Source: Rhynochetos jubatus
Taxonomy: Eukaryota; Chordata; Aves; Eurypygiformes; Rhynochetidae
Direction: 5' to 3'
Assembly: GCA_027574665.1 (NCBI GenBank)
Contig: CM050657.1
Coordinates: 17,537,700-17,601,699, forward strand
Length of the DNA: 64,000 nt
The position numbers and the translations under genes are program-made. The first letter of the stretch is position 1. Each line of letters begins with the position of its first letter. This document shows positions 13,880 to 24,848 of this stretch, one piece after another. The notes beneath the pieces are model-generated. The model was not told the origin of the DNA. It searched no databases and was given only the letters and a program-made list of their open reading frames with translations.

Positions 13880-13930
13880 CAGATTAATATATATGCAAAT
13901 AAGATATTACAGATTAATTAGTATGCAAAT
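13880..13930. promoter_or_regulatory. Tandem octamer/homeodomain motif pair
   Basis: CAGATTAAT followed by ATGCAAAT occurs twice with a 30-bp period. The perfect POU octamer ATGCAAAT lies at 13893-13900 and 13923-13930, each preceded at the same distance by ATTAAT (13883, 13913). The 21-base units differ at only two to three positions. The combination would suit POU and homeodomain factors. It lies in an AT-rich block (about 13.75-14.15 kb) with few simple repeats, so a conserved enhancer is possible. Function is inferred from motifs only. Confidence 0.4.
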
Positions 13931-13970
13931 TAAGCTATGTGTTATTTGTGTATACATATATCTTTCCAAG

Positions 13971-16039
13971 CCTACTGCCTGGATGGGTCAGCAGGTAGCT
14001 TGTGTGCTTGTTTATGAACATGTACATATTAATCTACAGTAGCAGTGAAGCTCTCCCTGGCGTGCACATTATCTCCTCTGCCGAAAAATACAATGCTGAG
14101 CGTTTCAAGAGCATACGTGTTTTTCAGAATCATTTTTCATGGCTGTAAATGCTTGTAACTGAGCTGCTCATCTCCAGCTAAAATCACATAGTCTTCAAAA
14201 TATCAAGTTTTCCAACTGAAATCACTAGTGGGACACCATTTACCATGTTCAGGTCATCTCGGATCACCAAAATCTCTGAGAGATGATGGATTTTACCCAG
14301 GTTATTATAATAACCCAGCAGTGGAAGCTGTAGGCAGGTCATTTGTAAGAGCAGGAAAGAAAACCCAGCATTAGCAAACCTAAAATGATGTGGGAGCAGC
14401 TGTTCCTGAATCAGCAGGTTGATGAATAACAGTGGGGACGACATGAGCAGCTGTGCTGGAGGTCCTGCAGGAGGGCTGCTTCCCTTCTGGTTTGCCTGGG
14501 AGAAGCAGGGGCCGGACCCCCAGCCAGTGGCTCCTGGGAAAGCCTGCCTGTGCTGTAGGAGGTGCAAGGGGTAAAGCTGAGGCCTCTGGGGATCACTGCT
14601 CTGACAGGTGCCTTTCCATCCCTTTTGTCTTTCCCAAACTCCAGATCATGTTCTCCACTCCGCACGGGTTTGTGCTCTACTTATCCTACAGAAACGTGGA
14701 GTTTGGCTGCAGCTGTTAAAAACTGGGAGCTCAAGGAGGGCATCCATAGGGTCTTCCCATGGCCCGCAGGGCTCTGTGGTGTTTCCTGCATCATTTTCTT
14801 CCTCTCTTCCAAAACAGTCCAGCATGGCTGATCTCTCAGAGCATCTGGAGTAGCAGTCAGCTTTTCCAAAGCCTGTGTTCCCTGCCTTGCATCACTCAGC
14901 ACAAAATCAATGTGGGGCCAGTTTGGTGGGAGGCTTTAGTACAGCCAAATGTAATGAGGAGCTGTGGGGTGGACCAGCCTTCTGTTTAATTTAAGAACCG
15001 TTTCCCTGTGTTTTGAGCCCAACAGTGAAATCCCTGCATCCAGCTGCATTTCATTGCCTCATTACTTCATAGATCATCTCAATAATCTGATTCCAGAGCT
15101 CCCACACTGTATTCCCACTTCTCCAGCCATCAGCCAAGTGAGCTGGGTTAAATTTCTTGCAGTACAGAGGGGACTAGAATAGACTACGCAAGAGCCTAAT
15201 TAGCAATCTTTTCCTTTTACAACATATTGAAGTTTTCTAGGCACTGAGCCATATTCTTTCATAGCCTTTCTCCTTCCCTCCTCTCTTTTTTTTTGGTAGC
15301 TTCTAATTTTTTTTTAAAGGATAACAGCATTATTGACAGTACAAGATACATTCTTGCATACCGCTAAGCATTAAAAAGGAAAGTGTCAGATACAGAGGAT
15401 GAGAGAAAAGTAGAGCTAAATCTGCTAGGCGCATTGCAGGAGCTGTGCATACAGTCATAATAAAAGCTATACCAGTAATTTGCTTTTAGTCAGTTCCTGT
15501 CTTGGGGCTTTCCTCCAAAGACATTCTGTATTACCTGCCTAGGACAAGCAATGAAACTTTCCAACCTTCTTCATTGGGCTGTATTCCTGAAATGGGCCTC
15601 TTTGGCCTGAGTTTTCTACTGCTGGGGTTGTTCCCCAGACATGTGGAAGTATCTCTGTCCATCTGTCCCTCAGGCCAACAGCAATTGAAACTGCTGACCA
15701 CTTTGGGCAGATGGTATGTGTTCAACTGAAGTGTGGTCACTGCAAGTTCCCTGAAAAACAGAGGAAAACCTTCTGTCTTGAATTGTGAGCCTTTTAAGGA
15801 CCTATGGTTTGGTCTTGAGAGTTGGTCATTGACCATCTAGAGTGTGGATGGCCCATGTGAACAGTGGGTAGCTATTGAAACAATGAGTGGAGCGAGGAGA
15901 TGGGGTCATTCAATGGCTGGTTCATTGCCATGGGAGCTTTTCTCTTTCCCTGGGTGTGCTGGAGGAGGAGTGACTGTGGGAGGTTCAGTCCCATGTCCTT
16001 CATCAACCTCAGTGAGGAGTTAATTCTTCTGCAAACTTA
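13971..16039. other. Unique sequence, several overlapping chance frames
   Basis: 14.41-14.90 kb is GC-rich and open in several frames on both strands, so none is favoured. 15290-15320 has T runs. 15840-16040 borders the CR1 and could be its unrecognisable 5' continuation. Confidence 0.5.
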
Positions 16040-16043
16040 ATGA

Positions 16044-16668
16044 GTGCCTCGGGTGACAGTGCCTGCCTGGCGCAGCAAGCACATTGCCTCTGTTACTCCC
16101 CCACCTTCCCAGGTGCCCTTGCGTAATAGGTATGAGGCTCTGCAATTGGAACCGAACAGTAATGGGGATGATGGCTCATCTAGCTGGGAGATGATGCCAA
16201 GGTTAAGTCAGCCTACGCCCTGCGTCAAAACTGCTTCCATAAACAAAACAGACGGGTCATTGTCATAAGAGGCTTCCTTCTGAAGGGAACAGAAGGCCAG
16301 TAGGCAGACCTTCTGCACTTCTCTAAGTCTGCTGCCTCCTTGGGACTGGGGTTAAAAATATGAAGAGAAAGCTTTCTGCCTTGGTTTGGCCCTCAGGTTA
16401 CTATCCATTATTGATTTTTCAGGTAGGCAGTGATGAAGCTGCAACAAGAAGCTTGAGGGCAATCAAGAGGGACTTCAGAACCTGGGGATGACTGGTTGAG
16501 GGATCAGGAGCACAAGTAATGTTCTCTTCTATCCTTCCAGCTGCAGGGAATGATGAGGGAGGAAATGGGAAGGGACAGCAGATCAATACTTGGTTCTGAG
16601 CCTCTGGCCACCAGCAGGATTTGGGTTTTTTTGATCATGGGTCAGTTTACATGACACCAGGCCTGCTG
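16044..16668 (+). pseudogene. CR1 ORF1 remnant (esterase-like domain)
   Basis: CR1 ORF1 normally encodes an RNA-binding protein with a C-terminal SGNH/GDSL esterase-like domain. The frame from 16044 contains VPLRNRYEALQLE, typical of the CR1 ORF1 linker, and stops at 16266-16268. A second frame (from 16256) gives VIVIRGFLLKGTEG, where the family has a GDSLL block, so the nucleophile serine appears to be replaced by phenylalanine. A third frame (from 16384) gives YYPLLIFQVGSDEA and later GFFDHGSVYMTPGLL, the end of the domain. In-frame TGA stops after RTWG and NTWF look like CGA-to-TGA CpG decay. At least two frameshifts separate these pieces. The sequence then jumps directly into ORF2. It cannot make a functional protein. 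Confidence 0.8.
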
Positions 16669-16892
16669 CCTTGGATGGACGTACTCTTCTCTGGGTAAAA
16701 AACTGGCTGGATGACTGGGCCCAAAGAATTGTGGTGAATGGAGTTAAGTCCAGTTGGCAGCCAGTCACAAGCGGTGTTTGTTCCCCAGGGTTCAGTATTG
16801 GGGCTGGTTCTGTTTAATGTCTTTATCAGTGGTCTGGACAAGGGGATCGAGTGCACCCTCAGTAAGTGTGCAGACACCAAGTTGGGTGGGAG
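16669..16892 (+). pseudogene. CR1 ORF2 reverse transcriptase remnant
   Basis: This fragment encodes the central palm region of a CR1 reverse transcriptase. One frame gives [18 protein letters not shown] and then SSWQPVTSG. About 4 extra bases near 16778 shift the frame, after which [12 protein letters not shown] and [11 protein letters not shown] follow. The family's catalytic FADD motif reads C-A-D-T here (about 16868-16879), so one of the two metal-binding aspartates has been lost through a 3-base deletion. About 75 codons survive of an ORF2 that is normally about 900-1000 codons. The fragment is bounded by deletion junctions on both sides. Confidence 0.85.
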
Positions 16893-17139
16893 TGTCTTTT
16901 CTAGCCTCAATGATTCTATGGTAAGTTTTTCCTCTGTCCCAGTGAATGTTTAATGGTTCCCACCAGAATGACCAAACCAGGCTCGTCTTGAAGAGTCAGT
17001 GGTGTGTTGGGCCATTTCCAGCTCACCTCTATAAAACAAGAGCTGCCTCTTAAGGATTTGATTAAGTTCCCACTGAATTCAATAGCAAAACTGCTAGTAA
17101 AACCTATTGGAGCTGGCCACATGGTAACGAATTTGGATT

Positions 17140-17860
17140 TTAGTTTATTATAATTATATCAAACCTAATGCTGGATTTGCAGTGAACCCCTGGAATGGTG
17201 GAATAAGAGGTGAAAAAGAACAGTAAGGAGATTCTTTAATTCAGAGACAGATATATTTATTTCAAGTAGATTATTCTTAGAAACACTCGTAGCATTATTT
17301 ACAAGAATCTTTAAAAAATTGCAGTGCTACAAAACTGAGATTCATCACTGAGGTAAAACATTTCATTATTATTTCTCAAATCAATTCCCCCAGCAGAATA
17401 TGAATTACAGGATTTCAGCCAGCCTTTTCAAGAAACCTCTTTTAAAAATTTACATAGCTTATAACAGATTGCCAGAAATATTGCAAGCAGCCATTAATTT
17501 ACTCCTAACCAATTAAAGCCTATGCTAACACATGCACTGATACGCACACACTTGTTCCAAATTTTTCTTCTGCAGTTAAGCATGAACAAAAAGACATGCC
17601 TTAGAACTAAAAAGAATTTGAAGGCATTTTCATGCTTTCTTTTTTTAGACTCAAGGGCAAATGTGCCTTTGATAAATATAATTCTGTTCTTTTCTTCCAA
17701 AGAAGAAACCTCTTTACAAATCACTACAATTTTTTTTTTCTGCTGTTGATTGGCAGGTAGATTTGCAAACAGCAGCTTACCATCAGAAATAATGTCTCCT
17801 TCAGCTTTTAAGTTTAAATTGCTAGCGTTTTTAATTTAATTAATTCATTAGGCACACTAG
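17140..17860. promoter_or_regulatory. AT-rich homeobox-motif-dense block
   Basis: This stretch is AT-rich and complex. It includes TTTAATTTAATTAATTCATT (about 17829), several TAAT and ATTA words and TTGCTAGCG. No repeat family was recognised. Two overlapping frames on opposite strands (17494-17724 minus, 17522-17749 plus) are low-complexity and not gene-like. It could be a conserved element or ordinary AT-rich desert sequence. Confidence 0.25.
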
Positions 17861-19460
17861 GCTGAAGAAAGATATGGAGCAATGGGATTTGGGCTTTTTA
17901 ATATTAGTGAATTGACAAGGTGGTTTACAAAAACAGTGATGATCACCAATGGCAGCTCTGAGTGTGAACCCCTTTATTTGCCCTTTTTGTTAGTGAGGAT
18001 GGTGCTACTTGATTAATCTAGGTACCCAATAGGTTAGTGCATTAGACTTTTATCGACTATGAGCAGATAGAGCCTGGGAATTTTTACAATCCTGTGAGAA
18101 AGAAGAGATTGCAAGGAGGAACACTTCTTGTCTCAGCTGCATACCCCACTTCATGTCTGGGGTGTGTGCGGTTTGTTATCTGAGCATCTCAAGGTACATT
18201 CTACTACCTGTGCGTGCTTCAGGCCGAGGGAAGGAGTGAAGGGCTAGGGAAAACAGCAAGAGGACGCTCCATAAAAAGAATAGGAAAACAAGTTATTTGG
18301 CAATCAGTAAATATGGTGTCTCAAAGTGATGATAGTGGCTCTTACATCAAACCTACACTTGGTGGGATGGAGGTACAAGAGGACTACTGGCTGAACCCAG
18401 GCCTTCCACCTTGCCTTTACAAATGAAAATCTGGTTTATAGCCACCTATCATGTGGAAGTTTGTGTAATGTGTGTAGCAGCCTGGCCAGTTCACAGGGAA
18501 TCTCAGCCCTGAGTCAACCAAAACATGGGAGGTCTACCTGCAGCCAGCCTACAGGAGCCTTGGCAAGAGGTACATCTCAGTCGGTGCAGCTCACGCCAGC
18601 ACCGTAGGAGCACGTGAAGGCTGGCATAGGCGCTGAAGGTTCTTGCTTCATATGCATTCTCCTTAGCAAGTAAAAGTCGGTATGAAAATTGCTCTGCAAA
18701 GCTGTGGTCACCCTTGAGAGTTATCCATCTGAGCTGCTGGCTGCGTTCCACAGGGCAAGAACTGGAGCTAAGCATTTTCCAAATTATAATAAAACCCAAG
18801 TAAGACAGATTAGTTTTGAAACATTGTCATCCATGCTGTGAACTTTCCACTGGGTTTCAGTTCAAGCTTGTAATGTTATGATCAGCATAAGATGGCTTGA
18901 AATCCTGGATTTACAATGGCTATGCTGCCTTGTGCACACTACTATACCTGGAGGTGTCAACACACTCATTTACTCGTAGCACTAAAAGGCATCACAAGCA
19001 CTTCTCTGGCCAGGCACCATGATTGTTTTCTTTCTGCCGTGGCAAGGCTTGCCACCTTTCCACATATATTAGTACTACAAATTTCAATAGGATAAAGAAA
19101 ATCAATTCCACTTGAATATCACTTTTGATGGTTGCTCTAACTCTTCTTATGGGCTCAAACAAAAGACTCCAGTTTAATGTGTGTGTATTTTGAGCTATGC
19201 CCCTTGCTGACCCTCCAGTTTAATTTCCGTCCTTCAGATGAGATGAATGGAGCGTGAAGCAGGTCATATCTCAAAACACTGACACATGGGTTACAGACAG
19301 AACTCACAGGCAGGAGGGGCAGCCAGTTTGTAGATTAAATCAAAGCAGTTCTGAATAGATGGGAGGTCAGCAAGGGCCAGCTTTGACATTTGATAGGGCC
19401 TTGTGATCAATCAACTCTTTCTTGGGTCTTCCAGGTTTCTTGATGACAATACTTCTTAAG
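17861..19460. other. Unique sequence, nothing recognised
   Basis: Frames reach 98 codons (18799-18503, minus) without recognisable product. No repeat family was seen. Confidence 0.6.
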
Positions 19461-19477
19461 ATAAATAAATAAATAAA
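19461..19477. repeat. (ATAA)n microsatellite
   Basis: ATAAATAAATAAATAAA, four units, about 50 bp before the GATA-motif cluster. Confidence 0.9.
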
Positions 19478-19528
19478 CCCAGATGGGACGTGTCGAAAAC
19501 TGCCAAAGCAGCTCTGGATTGTGTAAAA

Positions 19529-19702
19529 AGATAAGGATTAATTATTATCAAAGATGATAATAGCGGGAGTTGTTTAAAGCAGCCAGCATGGAAGTTAGTG
19601 CTCTTTAATTGCAAACATTTTATCTGCGTGCAACCGTAATAATTTTTTGCATGGTGTGTATTATATCACTAGGATTTTGATAATTATCCAAAAGCATGAT
19701 AG
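19529..19702. promoter_or_regulatory. GATA-motif cluster with palindromic sites
   Basis: Within about 175 bp there are AGATAAGG (19529), TTATCA (19545) and TGATAA (19555) as the arms of the palindrome TATTATCA-AAGA-TGATAATA, then TTATCT (19620), the perfect palindrome GATAATTATC (19679-19688) and TGATAG (19697). This density of GATA cores is well above the roughly one per 128 bp expected. It may be a GATA-factor-responsive element, but AT-richness alone raises the count. Confidence 0.35.
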
Positions 19703-22700
19703 CAAATCCTGGTTGTTTATGGCACTCGTGAGTAATCAGAAAGAGTCCCTGATTAAAAACCCACTGTTATATTGAAAGGAAGGCTGAGATGACATCCTGG
19801 CCTCTGATGAAATTTGCCCCCTGCTAAGTCATCCCTGCCAGCATGATTTTTATCTGGAGGGAGTGTAGGAACATCCCTAAGAAGCAGATGTTTGGCTTTG
19901 GGCATGGACCCTATCTCACAAAATGAAGCAATTTTGCCCAAAATTCTTCATGGGAGGAAGCCCCCCGCTGTCTGTGTGGTCTTTGCCACATAAACACGCT
20001 CCGGCAGAAAAAGCTTCCAGGGGAGTATTTGCAGCATCACTCCACACCAGACCTAATTTTGCCCCTCTGATGAACACGAGAATTTTACCCCAGGGAGAGC
20101 CCATTGACAAATCCCCTGGTTCAGTGTGTTTGTCTTCAGAGACAGTGTTAAGCTTTTCTGGGAGAGTGTGCAGCCTAGGAGGGTTTGTTGTGACCAAATG
20201 GAGCTGTGCTCTCACAAGGTTATAAGATTTTGGGCTGTATTTTTCCATCCTTAGGAAAATAAATGATGTGGTTTCTTCCTCCCCTTCCTTGCCTCATGCA
20301 AGAATTGGAAATACAGCATGCATTTGGGGGGTTGACTGTGGAATCTTGTTAGAGATCATTGTGAAAATATTGTTTTTCAGGAAAATATTAAATTTAAGAA
20401 AATCTGCCAGAAGTTTCTTTTTGGAGCATGAAAGAAAAATAGATGCAAAAGCCTCATTTAATGGCAAGGGACGTGCTGTAATGAAATGGAGAAGAGCTGA
20501 TGAGGAAAGCAGGATTTGGGAGTTGGTTTAGAGAACAGAGAATTTCCCCAAAGAGCCACAAACTTCCCTGTGTGGTCTTAGCCTCTAGCTCATGGTTCAT
20601 AGGCTAGGGCTAACATTTCCTTACCTTGGGGGATAAACTCCTTTCATCTACAACAATATAAAGACAGTAGGCACTGCAGTGATGGAGAATCACATAAGTA
20701 ACTTGACAGGCAGAGTAATGGGCTTGTGTTTCAATGCTCTGCTAAATAAGACTCCCTGGGCATCCCCGGACACACGCGTTGAGGAGAAATGAAAATGTCA
20801 GAAAGTCTCATTGCTGCTGCAGGAATTCAAGGGAGCAGCGATCTCGGAGACACTGGCTGAGCAAGGGCAGGGTTGGGCAGGACCCCTGAGCCAGGCAGTG
20901 GCCACCAAAAGACGTTAACTTCCACAAAAACCCATCGATAGTGAGAAGGTAGGAGCGGGGACTCTGCTAATGATAGTTGGAGGGATGAAAGTCCTGACTT
21001 GTCTCACCTTGCCAGTCAGTCTCCTTTTGACTCGGGCTGCAGTCTCTGGGCAGCTCTAGTTCTCTGTACTTTTGAAAGTCAGGTTAGCATTCTCTTGGAA
21101 ATAAGGTCCATCTGCATGCCTGCCAGTGCACTCTTCTGTGCCAGTCAATGCTTGCTCACCTCAAAAAGATCTTGATTTCAACCCTGGCGTGTAGCATATA
21201 GGATGATAAATTATTAGGGTTATGTGAAACTACTGCCTGTAGTTGGCAAAGAATTACTTTAAATGATGCTGTAAATTAATAACTTAGAAATATTTAATTC
21301 CTCTCTTCTTTATGCCTATTTCTTTCTTTGGAGTCCCTATGCCGTACTCCCCCACATGCTGTTGGGATCTTCTCCAGTGCTTACCTGTTTTTTTTCTCCA
21401 TGATAGCCCATATCCTTCCTGTTTTAATCAATCCTTTCAGCATAAAGATTTTTATATGGCCATTTTCTCATCAGGACCCCCCAAATTAACACAGGGTGTT
21501 GTGCTTGGGAGGAAGAGGAAGGTAGCAAGGTCATTGAAGACACCCAAATGCCAAATGTACTCCCTGTGAAGAACACAGATTTGGTTTTTATAAAGAACTC
21601 AAAGCAACTGCTGTTCATTTAATGAGAGCCTTATACAGGAAACACTTCTTGAGATCAGGGATTCAGAGAACATTTGTGAGAGTCTTAAAAACACTGTGAG
21701 CAGCAAGAGGCTATTTTAAGCTAGAAGGACTATCCTGGGGGAAGGACACAGCAGCAGTCCTGGCTGGGGAGAGGAGCCACAGAGCAGCCAGCTCAGGTCT
21801 GAAGCTCAACTTCTGCTTCAGCTGAGGCTCTGAAACATGTCAGGAAGAATCTGGTTAAATATAATGTGAAACTGCAAGTTATTACTTCATTTCACTTTAT
21901 AGGAACTCTGCTTTCAGTTTTATAATTGAGAACTTAACCCGCCGCTCCACTGAAATCACAGGCTGTCGTCTTTCCGCGCTGGGGGGGCGTGCAGAGGTAA
22001 ATCTAACATCTCTCATGGCTTTGCTCCCCAGAGGGTGTGCAGGAAAAGCAATGAGCAGCACTGCAGGCAGATCCTCAGGGGGCCTCTTCAAGGGCAATGC
22101 AGTGGGATGCGAAGCTGGGGATTGTTCCCTGCAAAGCTAAAAAGATTAGCTTTGGGCTGGTTGAGGTCAAGCACAGAGACCTGGAGGACAGCTTTTGCTA
22201 GGAGGTAGCGTTACTGTCTCCCTGGAGAAGGGGTATGTGTGGGACGTGCCCCAGCAATGGCTAGCCCCCTTCTGTCGCAGACAGCATGTTCCTGGACAGC
22301 CTGCAGAAATGCTTTGACGTTTTGCAGGTCTTGGTCTTTGTAGTTGAAAGCCTGGGGTGTTTAACACATTGCCTCCCAGCAATGGCTTTTGCTCTCCTCC
22401 GCTTCAGGGGATGACCTTCGGCATTAAAAGCAAGCAGTGCGAGCAGTCTGCAGGCTCCTCAGATGCCCCCTTCTTCCATAAATTCATCACCTCTTCTTCA
22501 GAGACTACTACTAACCGTTTCCGTTTTTAGGGATCTGTGAAAAGCAAGTTGTTCTGAAACCGTTGCCTGTTTTGCTCCTATTCCAAGCACTGGCTTTCGT
22601 AGCAAAAGGGCAGCAACCAGAAAATGGTTTGAATTCTTTCCAGTGGAGGGAGGAGCAGACGCAGACCTGATACAATGACATACTACACGTGATGCGTGTA

Positions 22701-22704
22701 TACA
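19703..22704. other. Unique sequence, nothing recognised
   Basis: Frames up to 110 codons (20248-19916, minus) overlap a 100-codon plus frame. 21.94-21.99 kb has a few CpGs and a 7-G run but is too small to call an island. Confidence 0.55.
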
Positions 22705-22730
22705 ATGCATGCATACGATGCATGCATACG
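22705..22730. repeat. 13-bp tandem duplication of ATGCATGCATACG
   Basis: ATGCATGCATACG is present twice without mismatch (22705-22717, 22718-22730). It is preceded by related alternating purine-pyrimidine sequence, GATGCGTGTATACA. Alternating tracts of this type slip easily. Confidence 0.9.
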
Positions 22731-24198
22731 CCTGCTTTGAGTGCTAGCAATGAGGAAGAAGGCTCTCCAGGACCTTCAGGATACCCTTTTCCCACACTCC
22801 TTCTCAACCCCCAGTAGGTGTGTGCCTGGTGTAAGATCCATCTCTTGTCTGCCGCGCTGTCAGGAGCCGTAAGATATGCAGCCCGCTCTTTGGATACAGC
22901 CTAATGTTGACAGATGCAGAAAGTCATGAGGCAGGAGAAAAGAAACTGTTTGGTAGAGTTGATCTTTATTGCTACGGTTTGGCAAAATATGTCTAAGGGA
23001 AGCAAGAATGGCCCTTTTGAATCATTTCTTGCATTTATTATACAGCCTGTGGGAGAGAGGAATGCTTGAGGCAAGCTTACTGCACGATTTCTTGTTACAG
23101 TGCCTGCTCTGTCTGTATGTGCTGAAGAGCTCGCTCGTGTAGGAGAGCCCGATGTGATTAGAGCCATTTCTTTCTTCCCCGAGATTTGTCCTTCTGAAAG
23201 CGCCTTTTGACTTGAGCACCTGGTCTGAGATAAACCAATTTGTCACCACAATGTTTGATCGTCCACTATGAGGAAGGACAATTTCAGCACAAGGTGCTTA
23301 TTCAGATAGCAGAATCAGTGTTTATGGATTTGATTTAACCTTTGAGGTACCGAATTTGGTTTTTCCTTTGCTCTAAGCATACACTTAAAAAACATATATT
23401 GTGGACCCATGGATTTCTAGCCACGTGCTAGAACATCAATTGTTTTGATGACTGCACAATCATGAAAATAACAAGGTAATTGAAATGCTTATAAGAGGAA
23501 TTAAAAATAGGATCGATACATTATTAGTCACACCATAATTTATTTGGGAAGCCTCTACCCTATTTTTTAATTTTAAATAATCTTGCTCTCTTCTAATTCA
23601 AATACTTTCTAGGCTCTACAGAATGCTATCTCCCCACTTTTATTCACAGTCTGGAAAGCAAATGCCATTGCGAGCTGCCATGTTTTTCACGCTTCATTAT
23701 TGTACATTTTCCAGTACGTAATGAACTATCCCCATGAAAATTTGCTGTGAATTGTCTTGTAATTGCCTAGATATGAAGGAAAATGTGGTTAGAGTAAAAT
23801 AACATTAACGTTAAAAATAGGAAAACTGCAGTTAATCCATGTGAAGAGAAATACTCCATCTCATCACAGAAAGAAGTAAGGGTGCTGGAAGAGAGCTGGT
23901 GAAAAGAGCGAGCATGGCATACTTTTGGGATCTGACGGTGATGGAGGAAGGACATAGCAAAGGCATTATCACAGGGGCAGGTCTCCTGTCCCCGTGCCCA
24001 TGGGGAACCTGCTAGAGATTCCACCTTCAGCCTTGAGACCTTTGCATAAGAAAGATATTAATTAGTTGACGTAAAACCCGGGAAGCTCACAGTCATTACG
24101 GGGAGCTGGATGGGTTAACTTGTGGGAAATCGTACAGCAGGGCAAAAATGAAGAGCGGGGGAGGAATTAATGAGAGGGAATCCTAGATGTATAGCTAC
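22731..24198. other. Unique, partly AT-rich sequence
   Basis: 23.38-23.62 kb is AT-rich (AAAAACATATATTG, TTTTTTAATTTTAAATAA). No gene or repeat family was recognised. Confidence 0.6.
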
Positions 24199-24221
24199 AA
24201 AAAAAAAAAAAAAAAAAAAAA
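24199..24221. repeat. Poly(A) tract, 23 A
   Basis: The longest homopolymer in the window. There is no AATAAA in the 40 bases upstream and no recognisable gene body or target-site duplication, so a processed-pseudogene tail is not supported. Confidence 0.95.
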
Positions 24222-24684
24222 GGGTGATTTAAAGAAAGATGCAGAAAATACAAATGTAAATATAAATACGAAGAAAAATGCGCAGTCCACTGGGAGGTGA
24301 ACCTCATGCTGCAGGATTTTGCAAATCAGGCTGGAGAAAACTCCAGAGGCTGTCACTAAGGAGCAAATTATCTGCCTAACAGTGAGCAGGACCGAGCGGT
24401 CTAATAAAACTTTTCCGTTCCTCGTGTCTGGGGCTGGGAAATTAATGCTGGATGCGGTGCCGACCTATGTATGTTAAATGTGTCTCTGTCAGCATTGGGC
24501 AGAAGTTAATTTTGTATGCTGGCGATAGTATAATCCGTACCACACTGTACCAAAGGAAAGGCAGGCAGTTAACCTGGGAGCAGGGAATGTTTATTTCATG
24601 CTTGCCTTGGGGTAAGAACTAATGGCAAATGTTGTAGAAACAGCATGCTAGATACCATCTTGTCTTTTATTTAAGTGTACTGAT
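24222..24684. other. Unique sequence between poly(A) and CR1
   Basis: Nothing recognised apart from A-rich sequence directly after the poly(A) tract (24235-24280). Confidence 0.6.
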
Positions 24685-24848
24685 TTATCTCCTACGGGAG
24701 GTGGTGGAGTCCCTATCAGCTCTTGAGTCATTTAAAACTCGACTGAACAAAGCACTCATGAATAGACTCTTGGGAGCAATCATGAACTGCTTGGGGATGG
24801 ACAAGATTAAATACGAGGTTTTTATCCAACTATCGTTCTGTGGATATA
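24685..24848 (+). mobile_element. Old CR1 LINE 3' UTR fragment
   Basis: The start GGGAGGTGGTGGAGTCCC is a hallmark of the CR1 3' UTR. It is followed by degenerate versions of the usual order: a TTTAAAACTCGACTG block, a GGACAAGAT block, then a decayed CCAAC ... TTCTGTG terminus. No coding part is present, as expected for a 5'-truncated insertion. It is clearly more diverged than the copies at 26.2 and 56.4 kb. An L2-type LINE has a similar 3' block and is the main alternative. Confidence 0.65.

Larger units (their letters stand above)
16040..16920 (+). mobile_element. Internally deleted CR1 LINE retrotransposon
   Basis: This is a dead CR1 non-LTR retrotransposon, in sense orientation, that keeps three separate parts of the parent element in the correct order within 0.9 kb. 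Positions 16044 to about 16668 match the CR1 ORF1 protein (linker plus esterase-like domain). About 16669-16892 match the middle of the reverse transcriptase of ORF2. About 16893-16920 match only the extreme 3' tip, ending in AATGATTCTATG. Two large pieces are therefore missing: the end of ORF1 plus the first part of ORF2, and the rest of ORF2 plus nearly all of the 3' UTR. Stops, frameshifts and lost catalytic residues show it is inactive. Family identity rests on remembered bird CR1 sequence. The 5' limit is uncertain because 15840-16040 did not align convincingly. Confidence 0.85.

Noticed and set aside
20030-20130. Possible palindromic repeat relic (TTTGCCCC ... TTTACCCC)
   Set aside because: The resemblance to amniote repeats is limited to isolated short words and the arms do not pair.
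24199-24221. Poly(A) run as the tail of a processed pseudogene
   Set aside because: No AATAAA upstream, no gene body recognised and no flanking direct repeat seen.
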